Below are positions 8,224 to 15,396 of a DNA stretch of 64,000 nt, in pieces. Positions within the stretch are counted from its first letter, which is position 1, and every line of letters begins with the position of its first letter. The position numbers and the translations under genes were made by a program. The notes below the pieces were generated by a model, which had not been told where the DNA came from, did no database searches, and saw nothing but the letters and a program-made list of their open reading frames with translations. Location: assembly GCF_001559075.2 (NCBI RefSeq), contig NZ_CP014015.2:186001-250000 (forward strand), written 5' to 3'. This DNA is from Citrobacter amalonaticus. Lineage in GTDB: Bacteria; Pseudomonadota; Gammaproteobacteria; Enterobacterales; Enterobacteriaceae.

Positions 8224-8361
8224 TTTATAGTAAGCTTGTTTTTATGAAAGTAAACGCACTGGCAAGAGCAAAAGCCGCCAGACATGAACAGAATCACAAT
8301 TTTTTATAGATACAGTTTGCAAGCGCGGAAATATTTGCGAGGAAGGGCACAAAACGGAGAT

Positions 8362-8388
8362 AAAAAAAGGGCAGAGAAATCTCTGCCC
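8362..8388 (-). terminator. Rho-independent terminator of fruBKA
   Basis: On the minus strand an 8-bp perfect stem (GGGCAGAG/CTCTGCCC, 4-base loop) is followed by seven T residues. It lies 18 bases past the fruA stop. Confidence 0.93.
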
Positions 8389-8406
8389 TGATGTGAAGTG
8401 ATGACG

Positions 8407-10098
8407 TTATGCCGCTTTGGCGACAGCATCCTCTTCCGGACGTTTCAGGAAGGCATAGGCCAGACCCGCAACCAGCGTACCGGCGACAATGGCAATCAGG
8501 TATCCCAACACCGGGGTAATCGCCCCAGGGATCAGCAGAACAAACAGACCACCATGCGGTGCCATCAGTTTCGCCCCGACCGCCATTGAGATCGCCCCCG
8601 TCAACGCGCCGCCAACAATACAGCACGGCAGAACACGCATTGGATCGCGCGCGGCGAAGGGAATGGCCCCTTCGGTGATAAAGCACAGGCCCAGTACCAG
8701 CGCCGCTTTACCCCCTTCCTGCTGCGCCTTGTCGAACTTACGACGCGCAACAATCGTTGCCAGACCCAGCGCCAGCGGTGGCACCATGCCTGCCGCCATA
8801 ATGGCCGCCATGGGCGCATACGTTTGTGTACTCAGCAGACCAACGCCAAACGCGTATGCCGCCTTGTTAACCGGACCACCCATGTCGGTACACATCATCC
8901 CGCCGAGGATCGCCCCCAGCAGCACCGCATTCGCCGTCCCCATGGTTTGCAGCCAGTGCGTCAACCCTTCGAGGATCCCGGCGACCGGTTTACCGATGAG
9001 GTAGATCATCGCCAGACCCACCACGAGGCTGGAAATCAGCGGAATGATCAGGATCGGTTTCAGCGCTTCCATACTCTGCGGCAGCTTCAGCTTCGTGCTG
9101 ATGGCCTTCGCCACATATCCTGCAAGGAAACCTGCAATGATCCCGCCAATAAAGCCAGAACCCGTGCTTACGGCGAGCATACCGCCGATAAGACCCGGCG
9201 TCAGACCCGGACGGTCAGCAATCGAGAAGGCGATGTATCCCGCCAGAACCGGCACCATCAGTGCAAAGGCTGAACCACCGCCAATCTGCATCAGCGCGGC
9301 CGCCAGCGTCCCTTCGACTTTAAACGCTTCGATACCAAAGGCGAAGGAGAGCGCGATACACAGACCGCCGGCAACCACCATCGGCAGCATGTATGACACG
9401 CCCGTCAGCAGGTGACGATACGCACCGGCACTCTCTTTTTTCCCTTCATTCGCCGCCGCCTGCGCTTTGCCGGTGGGCTCATATACCACGGCTTGCGCCA
9501 CGGCGTTGTCCAGTTCTTGCGCGGTTTTCTTCAGCGCCAGACCGGTAGAGGTACGGTACATGGGTTTACCGGCAAATTTCGCCAGATCCACTTCAATGTC
9601 TGCCGCCACAATCACCAGATCCGCCTGCGCCACTTCTTCCGGAGTAATGGCATTGCCAGCGCCCACAGAACCGCGGGTTTCGACTTTCACCCACCAGCCG
9701 CGTTTTTTCGCTTCGGTTTCGATCGCTTCCGCCGCCATGAAGGTATGTGCCACGCCGGTCGGGCACGCCGTCACGGCCACGACACGTTTCGGACCGCTGG
9801 TTGTGGCAACAGGCGCAGCAGCAACCGGTGCGCTGTAAGGCTTCGCGTGCCCCTTGGCTTCGCTAAGAAACAGCTCAGGGTGCGCCACCGCCCGGGCAAT
9901 ATCACCCAGCCAGACTTTTTTGCCGTTCAACGCGTTGTCGTTAGGGATGGCATCGGCCAGTACGATCGCCAGTTCAGCGTCATTTGGATTGTCGATGATA
10001 TCCAGATTTGCTTTATGCGCCGCCGCACCGAGCAGAGTTTTCGCCATGTAAGCGCGAGCCTGCCCGAGATTAGCGTCAATAATCAGCAGCGTTTTCAT
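8407..10098 (-). CDS. fruA: PTS fructose transporter EIIB'BC, FruA
   Basis: A 563-residue fructose permease, the same length as E. coli FruA when started at the ATG 10098 (MKTLLIIDANLGQARAYMAK); a frame-open extension to 10140 runs into the end of fruK and is not used. Domain order: degenerate EIIB' (1-100), active EIIB (from about 105, VAVTACPTGVAHTFMAAE with the phosphorylated Cys), then EIIC with about ten membrane segments from residue 225 (YRHLLTGVSYMLPMVVAGG). It takes up fructose and delivers fructose 1-phosphate to FruK, receiving phosphate from FruB. Last gene of fruB-fruK-fruA, 16 bases after fruK and followed by a strong terminator. Confidence 0.97.
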   Translation of the reverse strand: MKTLLIIDANLGQARAYMAKTLLGAAAHKANLDIIDNPNDAELAIVLADAIPNDNALNGKKVWLGDIARAVAHPELFLSEAKGHAKPYSAPVAAAPVATTSGPKRVVAVTACPTGVAHTFMAAEAIETEAKKRGWWVKVETRGSVGAGNAITPEEVAQADLVIVAADIEVDLAKFAGKPMYRTSTGLALKKTAQELDNAVAQAVVYEPTGKAQAAANEGKKESAGAYRHLLTGVSYMLPMVVAGGLCIALSFAFGIEAFKVEGTLAAALMQIGGGSAFALMVPVLAGYIAFSIADRPGLTPGLIGGMLAVSTGSGFIGGIIAGFLAGYVAKAISTKLKLPQSMEALKPILIIPLISSLVVGLAMIYLIGKPVAGILEGLTHWLQTMGTANAVLLGAILGGMMCTDMGGPVNKAAYAFGVGLLSTQTYAPMAAIMAAGMVPPLALGLATIVARRKFDKAQQEGGKAALVLGLCFITEGAIPFAARDPMRVLPCCIVGGALTGAISMAVGAKLMAPHGGLFVLLIPGAITPVLGYLIAIVAGTLVAGLAYAFLKRPEEDAVAKAA

Positions 10099-10114
10099 TA
10101 TGCCTCTCCTGCTG

Positions 10115-11053
10115 TCAGTTAAACGGTTGTAAGTCGACACGCGCCATCATTGCGGCCAACTGAGGACGATCGGTAATACCCACATTGCTCTGACTGACTG
10201 CCAGCGCAGCGACGGCTGTCGCCAGACGCAGCGTATGTTCGCTGGATTCGCGCATCAGCAGACCGTAAATCAGGCCGCCAACCATCGAATCCCCGGCGCC
10301 CACGGTGCTGACCACGTCAACCGAAGGTGGTTTAGCGAGCCATTCTCCCGAGGCGTTCACCCACAGCGCGCCTTCTGCCCCCAGGGAGATCACCACATGT
10401 GCGATACCCTGTTCACGTAACGCATGCGCCGCCTCAATCACATCTTTCATTTCTGGCAGTTTGCGACCGGCCCAGATTTCCAGTTCACGGCGGTTCGGTT
10501 TCACCAGCCACGGCGCGGCTTTCAGCCCCGCGACCAAGGCTTCACGACTACTATCAAAGATAATGCATGGACACTGACTGCGCAGGCGCGTCATCCAGTC
10601 GGTAAATGCTTCCGGACTCACACCGGATGGCAGACTGCCGCTGACGCACACCATGTCGAACTGACCCAACCAGCTCAGAGAATCATTAACAAAACGCTCC
10701 CAGTCGGCAGGCGTGACCTCAAAACCGGAGAAGTTGAAGTCGGTGACTTCACCATCTTTTTCCGTCAGCTTGACGTTGATGCGGGTACGCCCCTGCACCA
10801 CCTGAAAACGGTTAGCAATGCCCAGTTCGCTGAACAACTGCTGAAAACCGTCCTGGTTATCTTTGCCGAGGAAACCGCCGACCGTCACGTCGATCCCGAG
10901 ATCCTTTAGCACTTTGGCTACGTTTATCCCTTTCCCCGCCGCATGCAGACCGGTCGTTTTCACCAGGTTAACTTCACCACGCTCAATTTCAGGACAGAAC
11001 CCCACCAGATCGTAGGCCGGGTTTAGCGTGATGGTCGCAACACGTCTGCTCAT
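10115..11053 (-). CDS. fruK: 1-phosphofructokinase
   Basis: A 312-residue PfkB-family kinase converting fructose 1-phosphate to fructose 1,6-bisphosphate with ATP. Visible: TLNPAYDLVGF at the N-terminus, GKGINVAKVLKDLG near residue 40 and the catalytic STVGAGDSMVGG near residue 250. Its ATG overlaps the fruB stop by one base, indicating translational coupling. Length and motifs are those of E. coli FruK. The fructose 1-phosphate pool it drains is the inducer that releases Cra from the operon promoter (family knowledge). Confidence 0.97.
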   Translation of the reverse strand: MSRRVATITLNPAYDLVGFCPEIERGEVNLVKTTGLHAAGKGINVAKVLKDLGIDVTVGGFLGKDNQDGFQQLFSELGIANRFQVVQGRTRINVKLTEKDGEVTDFNFSGFEVTPADWERFVNDSLSWLGQFDMVCVSGSLPSGVSPEAFTDWMTRLRSQCPCIIFDSSREALVAGLKAAPWLVKPNRRELEIWAGRKLPEMKDVIEAAHALREQGIAHVVISLGAEGALWVNASGEWLAKPPSVDVVSTVGAGDSMVGGLIYGLLMRESSEHTLRLATAVAALAVSQSNVGITDRPQLAAMMARVDLQPFN

Positions 11054-12183
11054 TACGCGCCCTCCCCAAGACCGGCAGCGATGGCATCGCCAATCGCTTT
11101 CAGCGCCTGTTCAGCATCAGCCCCCTGCGCCGTAAAGCGCAGACGATGTCCTTTCTTCACGCCCAGCGCCACCACTTTCATCAGACTACGTCCATTTGCC
11201 GGTTTGCCGGTTCCATCAAGGTTTGCCACGGTAATTTCACTGTTGAATTGTTTAATCGTATTGACCAGCATGGTCCCCGGACGGGCATGCAGTCCGTGCT
11301 CATTGCGAACCACAAACTCGGCATTCAGCACATCATCAGTCAGTGCGTCATCGCTGGTCAGCAGCGCCAGAACGGTCGCCGCGTCGGCGTTCAGCAGACG
11401 GTCAGCTTTGGTCTCCAGCAGCAGATCGCCCAGACGCTTCAGCACTGCGACGGGCTGGTCGTCAGCCATGGCAACGGTCACCAGCAGTGCCGCTTTTTCG
11501 CCCTGTACGTCAAAAGCATTTGCCGCGCGACTCACCGCCACGGCGCTGCGCAGGTTGCCTTCAGCGCTGTCGCTCAACCAGATCCCCTGGCCCAGGTTCA
11601 TCGGCTGTTCGTTAATTACTTTCGCGACAAACGCCGCATCTACTGCGCCTGCCTCTTTCAGACGCGCCGCGTTCAGCGCCTGCAACGTCACTAAATCGGT
11701 CGCGACGACATCCAGCATCAGCGTGTCGTTGTCGAGCTTCAGCTGCTCACTCTGCTTTTCGCCCATCAGCAACGCACGCAGTTCTTCAGCCGTGGTCGCT
11801 GACTTAAGCTGTTCAGCCACGGAGTCATCGCTCAGCACGTGCGTCAGCTGACGCAGTAAGCCAAGGTGCTCATCGGAGCTGGCGGCGATACCAATCGCCA
11901 CATAAGCCACCTGACCATCACCCCAGGTTACGCCCTGCGGGAACTGAAAAACCTGAACGCCGGTTTTCAGCACCTGATCGCGGGTGTCGGTGGTGCCGTG
12001 CGGAATCGCAATCCCGTTGCCAAGAAAAGTGGACGTCTGCTGCTCGCGAGTCAGCATGCCGTCTACGTAGCCGTCCGCAACGTTACCAGCCTGCACTAAC
12101 GCAGCGGCAACCTGACGGATGGCTTCCTGTTTGTCTCCGGCCTGCTCGCCCGGATGAATGTCCTGAACGGATAACTGAAACAT
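11053..12183 (-). CDS. fruB: PTS fructose EIIA-HPr fusion (diphosphoryl transfer protein) FruB
   Basis: A 376-residue cytoplasmic phosphocarrier with three parts: N-terminal EIIA-Fru (phospho-His in GNGIAIPHGTTD, about residue 62), a middle receiver-like linker domain, and C-terminal FPr/HPr (RNEHGLHARPGTMLV, phospho-His near residue 300, regulatory-Ser region NGRSLMKVVALG). It passes phosphate from enzyme I to FruA. First gene of fruBKA; two Cra-type operators lie just upstream at 12198 and 12272, and a GGAGAGG-type Shine-Dalgarno precedes the ATG at 12183. Confidence 0.97.
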   Translation of the reverse strand: MFQLSVQDIHPGEQAGDKQEAIRQVAAALVQAGNVADGYVDGMLTREQQTSTFLGNGIAIPHGTTDTRDQVLKTGVQVFQFPQGVTWGDGQVAYVAIGIAASSDEHLGLLRQLTHVLSDDSVAEQLKSATTAEELRALLMGEKQSEQLKLDNDTLMLDVVATDLVTLQALNAARLKEAGAVDAAFVAKVINEQPMNLGQGIWLSDSAEGNLRSAVAVSRAANAFDVQGEKAALLVTVAMADDQPVAVLKRLGDLLLETKADRLLNADAATVLALLTSDDALTDDVLNAEFVVRNEHGLHARPGTMLVNTIKQFNSEITVANLDGTGKPANGRSLMKVVALGVKKGHRLRFTAQGADAEQALKAIGDAIAAGLGEGA

Positions 12184-12197
12184 GGTTCTCCTCTCCT

Positions 12198-12218
12198 GCT
12201 GAATTGAAACGATTCAGC
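12198..12218. promoter_or_regulatory. Cra (FruR) operator 1 of fruBKA
   Basis: GCTGAATTGAAACGATTCAGC is an almost perfect palindrome matching the Cra consensus GCTGAAAC-GTTTCAGC class. It begins 15 bases upstream of the fruB start, so a bound repressor would block transcription or early elongation. In E. coli fruBKA also carries two Cra sites. Confidence 0.88.
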
Positions 12219-12271
12219 TTACATGAGAAAAAAGACGCTATACGGTTCCCTCAACTGAAACTCGACAGCGC

Positions 12272-12283
12272 TGAAACGTTTCA
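12272..12283. promoter_or_regulatory. Cra (FruR) operator 2 of fruBKA
   Basis: TGAAACGTTTCA is an exact palindrome and an exact match to the Cra core, about 74 bp upstream of operator 1 (seven helical turns, same face). The remaining 270 bp up to setB contains no gene; it includes a weaker GCTGA-N7-TCAGC palindrome at 12383-12399 that could be a third, degenerate site. Confidence 0.88.
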
Positions 12284-12552
12284 AGAAGTCTTGCGCTTTC
12301 TGCTTCAGCACGCAAGTAAAGTTGCATTTTTGATCGCAAAATTTAGAAGCAATGCACATTTTTGCCTCACAGGCGGTATGTTGCTGAAGTCAAATCAGCG
12401 CTATTTCGCTTAAGGTTCAGCAGCGTCAGCTAACAACATTGACAGAGTGAAATGCCATTTTGATTTTTCGTGGCGATTTTGATTTGGTCATCTGTTTATT
12501 TCTCACTAAGCGGCGTAAACTCCGCGTCTCGTCACACTACTGATATCCGAAC

Positions 12553-13734
12553 ATGCACAATACCCCCGCTGCCGCCTCGCCAAAAGCGTTTGACCTGACG
12601 TCTACGGCTTTCCTTATTGTCGCCTTTCTCACCGGTATCGCCGGTGCGCTACAGACCCCTACGCTGAGCCTTTTTCTGACCGATGAAGTCCATGCGCGCC
12701 CAGCAATGGTCGGTTTCTTTTTTACCGGCAGTGCAGTGATCGGCATCCTGGTGAGTCAGTTTCTGGCGGGACGTTCAGATAAAAAAGGCGATCGCAAAAA
12801 GCTGATCGTCTTTTGCTGTGCGCTGGGTATGCTGGCGTGCGTGTTATTTGCCTGGAATCGTAACTACTTTATTTTGCTGTTTGTCGGGGTGTTTCTCAGC
12901 AGTTTTGGTTCGACCGCCAACCCACAAATGTTTGCCCTGGCCCGTGAACATGCTGACCGCACAGGCCGTGAAGCGGTGATGTTCAGCTCCATACTGCGCG
13001 CCCAGGTTTCACTCGCGTGGGTGATCGGCCCGCCGCTGGCTTACGCGCTGGCAATGGGCTTCAGCTTTACGGTGATGTACCTCAGTGCCGCGGTGGCATT
13101 CGTGGTTTGCGGTGCAATGGTATGGTTTTTCTTACCGTCCATGCGCAAAGAGACCGCGCTGGCGACCGGTACGCTGGAAGCGCCGCGCCGCAACCGTCGC
13201 GATACCCTGCTGCTGTTTGCCATTTGTACCTTAATGTGGGGTACCAACAGCCTGTATATCATTAATATGCCGCTGTTTATTATTAATGAACTGCACCTGC
13301 CGGAGAAACTGGCGGGCGTGATGATGGGGACAGCGGCCGGGCTGGAAATCCCGACAATGTTGATTGCGGGCTACTTCGCAAAACGTCTGGGTAAACGTCT
13401 GCTGATGTGCATTGCGGTCGCTGCCGGTTTTTGCTTTTACGCCGGAATGCTGGTCGCGCACTCCCCTGTTGTGCTGCTGGGTTTACAACTGCTGAACGCC
13501 ATCTATATCGGTATTCTCGGCGGCATCGGTATGCTCTATTTTCAGGATCTGATGCCAGGTCAGGCAGGTTCCGCCACCACGCTCTACACCAACACCATCC
13601 GCGTCGGCTGGATTATCGCCGGATCGCTGGCGGGCATTGCCGCTGAAATCTGGAACTACCATGCCGTTTTCTGGTTTGCGCTGGTGATGATTATCGCCAC
13701 TATGGCCTGCCTGGCGTGCATTAAGGATGTTTAG
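12553..13734 (+). CDS. setB: Sugar efflux transporter SetB (MFS)
   Basis: A 393-residue major facilitator with twelve predicted membrane segments of the sugar efflux (SET) family; E. coli SetB exports lactose and glucose in vitro. The MFS loop 2-3 motif reads FLAGRSDKKGDRKKLI near residue 75. It is divergent from fruBKA and syntenic with E. coli setB. Its stop overlaps the convergent yeiW stop by 4 bases, so the two genes share their 3' ends. Confidence 0.92.
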   Translation: MHNTPAAASPKAFDLTSTAFLIVAFLTGIAGALQTPTLSLFLTDEVHARPAMVGFFFTGSAVIGILVSQFLAGRSDKKGDRKKLIVFCCALGMLACVLFAWNRNYFILLFVGVFLSSFGSTANPQMFALAREHADRTGREAVMFSSILRAQVSLAWVIGPPLAYALAMGFSFTVMYLSAAVAFVVCGAMVWFFLPSMRKETALATGTLEAPRRNRRDTLLLFAICTLMWGTNSLYIINMPLFIINELHLPEKLAGVMMGTAAGLEIPTMLIAGYFAKRLGKRLLMCIAVAAGFCFYAGMLVAHSPVVLLGLQLLNAIYIGILGGIGMLYFQDLMPGQAGSATTLYTNTIRVGWIIAGSLAGIAAEIWNYHAVFWFALVMIIATMACLACIKDV

Positions 13735-13985
13735 GGCGCGGTCAGCGCTTCAAGATCAATAAGCCAGGTCATCGCCTCGTCGCGATTCGTTAAGCACATT
13801 TCCAGGGACGGTTTGAGGCTGCGACAGACGTTGGGGCGGAGGCTGGAGCCAAAGAGGCGGCACAGGTTGTCATCCGAGAGCTGGACGCACCGGACGTTTG
13901 CCGGTTTACCCTGCGGCATGCCGGGGATGGGGCTGGAAATAGAAGGGGCAATACAACACGCCCCACAATCCGGACGGCATTCCAT
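13731..13985 (-). CDS. yeiW: YeiW, small cysteine-rich UPF0153-type protein
   Basis: An 84-residue protein when started at the second of two adjacent ATGs (13985), matching the E. coli YeiW length; a frame-open extension to 14045 is unlikely to be translated. The N-terminus is cysteine-rich (MECRPDCGACC), with further Cys at VRCVQL, NLCRLF, NVCRSL and EMCLTN, typical of the YkgJ/UPF0153 family, which is thought to bind zinc or an iron-sulfur cluster. Function unknown. Convergent with setB with a 4-bp overlap. Confidence 0.85.
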   Translation of the reverse strand: MECRPDCGACCIAPSISSPIPGMPQGKPANVRCVQLSDDNLCRLFGSSLRPNVCRSLKPSLEMCLTNRDEAMTWLIDLEALTAP

Positions 13986-14135
13986 CATCTGACTCTCTTT
14001 ATTGTGACCACCGGACAGGCGCGCACAGTACCACCTTTTTTGCACCAGCTAAAGGTGAATTCCACTTGCCTGAATGGCCCGGCGCGAGTAGTTTGACGCG
14101 ATAATTTAGCGAATCTCTATAACAGGATCTTTTCG

Positions 14136-14708
14136 ATGCCAAGAGCGAACGAAATCAAAAAAGGTATGGTACTGAATTACAACGGCAAACTGCTGATTGT
14201 GAAAGATATCGATATTCAATCCCCGTCCGCCCGTGGCGCGGCTACGCTGTACAAAATGCGTTTCTCCGATGTCCGTACCGGACTGAAAGTGGAAGAACGT
14301 TTCAAGGGCGACGACATTGTAGATACCGTGACCCTGAGCCGCCGTGGCGTCGACTTCTCCTATATCGATGGCAACGAATACGTGTTCATGGATAAAGAAG
14401 ACTACACGCCTTATACCTTCACCAAAGATCAGATCGAAGAAGAGCTGCTGTTTATCCCGGAAGGCGGAATGCCGGATATGCAGGTGCTGATCTGGGACGG
14501 CCAGCTGCTGGCGCTCGAACTACCGCAGACGGTAGATCTGGAAATCGTAGAAACCGCGCCGGGCATTAAAGGCGCTTCCGCCAGTGCACGTAACAAACCC
14601 GCGACGCTGAGCACCGGTCTGGTTATTCAGGTGCCAGAATACCTGAGCGCCGGTGAGAAAATCCGCATTCATATCGAAGAGCGCCGCTATATGGGCCGCG
14701 CGGATTAA
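14136..14708 (+). CDS. yeiP: EF-P-like translation factor YeiP (EfpL)
   Basis: A 190-residue paralogue of elongation factor P with the three beta-barrel domains (KOW-like N-terminal, OB, C-terminal). EF-P relieves ribosome stalling at polyproline; YeiP/EfpL acts on an overlapping set of motifs (family knowledge). The domain I loop that carries the modified Lys34 in EF-P here reads QSPSARGAATLY, with Arg33 at its tip instead of the beta-lysylated Lys, so it should not be an EpmAB substrate at that position. Start ATG 14136 has AGGA upstream (14123-14126). A two-way terminator follows at 14733. Confidence 0.95.
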   Translation: MPRANEIKKGMVLNYNGKLLIVKDIDIQSPSARGAATLYKMRFSDVRTGLKVEERFKGDDIVDTVTLSRRGVDFSYIDGNEYVFMDKEDYTPYTFTKDQIEEELLFIPEGGMPDMQVLIWDGQLLALELPQTVDLEIVETAPGIKGASASARNKPATLSTGLVIQVPEYLSAGEKIRIHIEERRYMGRAD

Positions 14709-14732
14709 CACCAGCCTGGATAACGATATCGG

Positions 14733-14758
14733 AAGGGACAGCAAATACTGTCCCTTTT
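14733..14758. terminator. Bidirectional terminator between yeiP and torD
   Basis: AAGGGACAG-N6-CTGTCCCTT, perfect 9-bp arms with T-rich flanks; serves the convergent yeiP and torD transcripts. Confidence 0.85.
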
Positions 14759-14763
14759 CATGT

Positions 14764-15396
14764 CTAACTCTGGCTGCTGCGATAAAAATCCTCCATCAGC
14801 AGCGACTGCAGATACCGCTCATCCTCGCACATAAAACCAACAATGATGTTGACCGCTTCGGCATAAAACCCCAACGTATCCCTCTGCAGGCAACCATCAC
14901 GAAACAGCGACAACCAGCGCAGCAGGTGGTGGTGTAAGAAACCATACTGCACAGAAACGGGCTCGTCTTTTTCAACCATCCTTGCCATCAGGGCCAGTTG
15001 CACCGCAACGTGATCGCTCGTTTCGTTATCCCGTGGAGCCAGCCCGTATTCAACCAGCAATCCATTCATCTGCCGGCGCTCCTGCGGTGCAGACGTATGC
15101 GGATAATGACCGGCGTAGGGTGAAATCCCCTGTGGCGGAGCAAGCAAGAATAAGGACGCGAAATCCGCCGCTAGTTCCTGTTGTCGGCAATCTCGCTGCA
15201 GCGCCTGATTCAGGCTATGCTCGAAACGCTTAACGTCACGCGACAATCCTGGAACAGAATTCAGCGATGCAATCCAGGCGCGGTGTTGAGGACTCGCCAG
15301 CCCTACAAGCTGCTCTTCCGTCAGTTCCTGAAACAGCAGTTGGGAGAACCACTGATATATCGAGGCCCGTTGCTGTACGATATTTTCAGCCTGCAT
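14764..15396 (-). CDS. torD: TorD-like molybdoenzyme maturation chaperone
   Basis: A 210-residue all-alpha cytoplasmic chaperone of the TorD/DmsD family that binds the apo-reductase and its twin-arginine signal until the molybdenum cofactor is inserted. The family signature is visible: SPYAGHYPHTSAPQERRQMN, GLAPRDNETSDHVAVQLALM and the late EDERYLQSLL region. Start at ATG 15396 overlaps the torA stop by 11 bases; the open frame continues to 15534 inside torA and is ignored. It is about ten residues longer than E. coli TorD. As third gene of torC-torA-torD it should be specific for the neighbouring reductase. Confidence 0.88.
   Translation of the reverse strand: MQAENIVQQRASIYQWFSQLLFQELTEEQLVGLASPQHRAWIASLNSVPGLSRDVKRFEHSLNQALQRDCRQQELAADFASLFLLAPPQGISPYAGHYPHTSAPQERRQMNGLLVEYGLAPRDNETSDHVAVQLALMARMVEKDEPVSVQYGFLHHHLLRWLSLFRDGCLQRDTLGFYAEAVNIIVGFMCEDERYLQSLLMEDFYRSSQS

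Noticed and set aside
11081..11851. Long plus-strand frame inside fruB
   Set aside because: Antisense shadow of a gene with complete EIIA and HPr motifs; no start signal.
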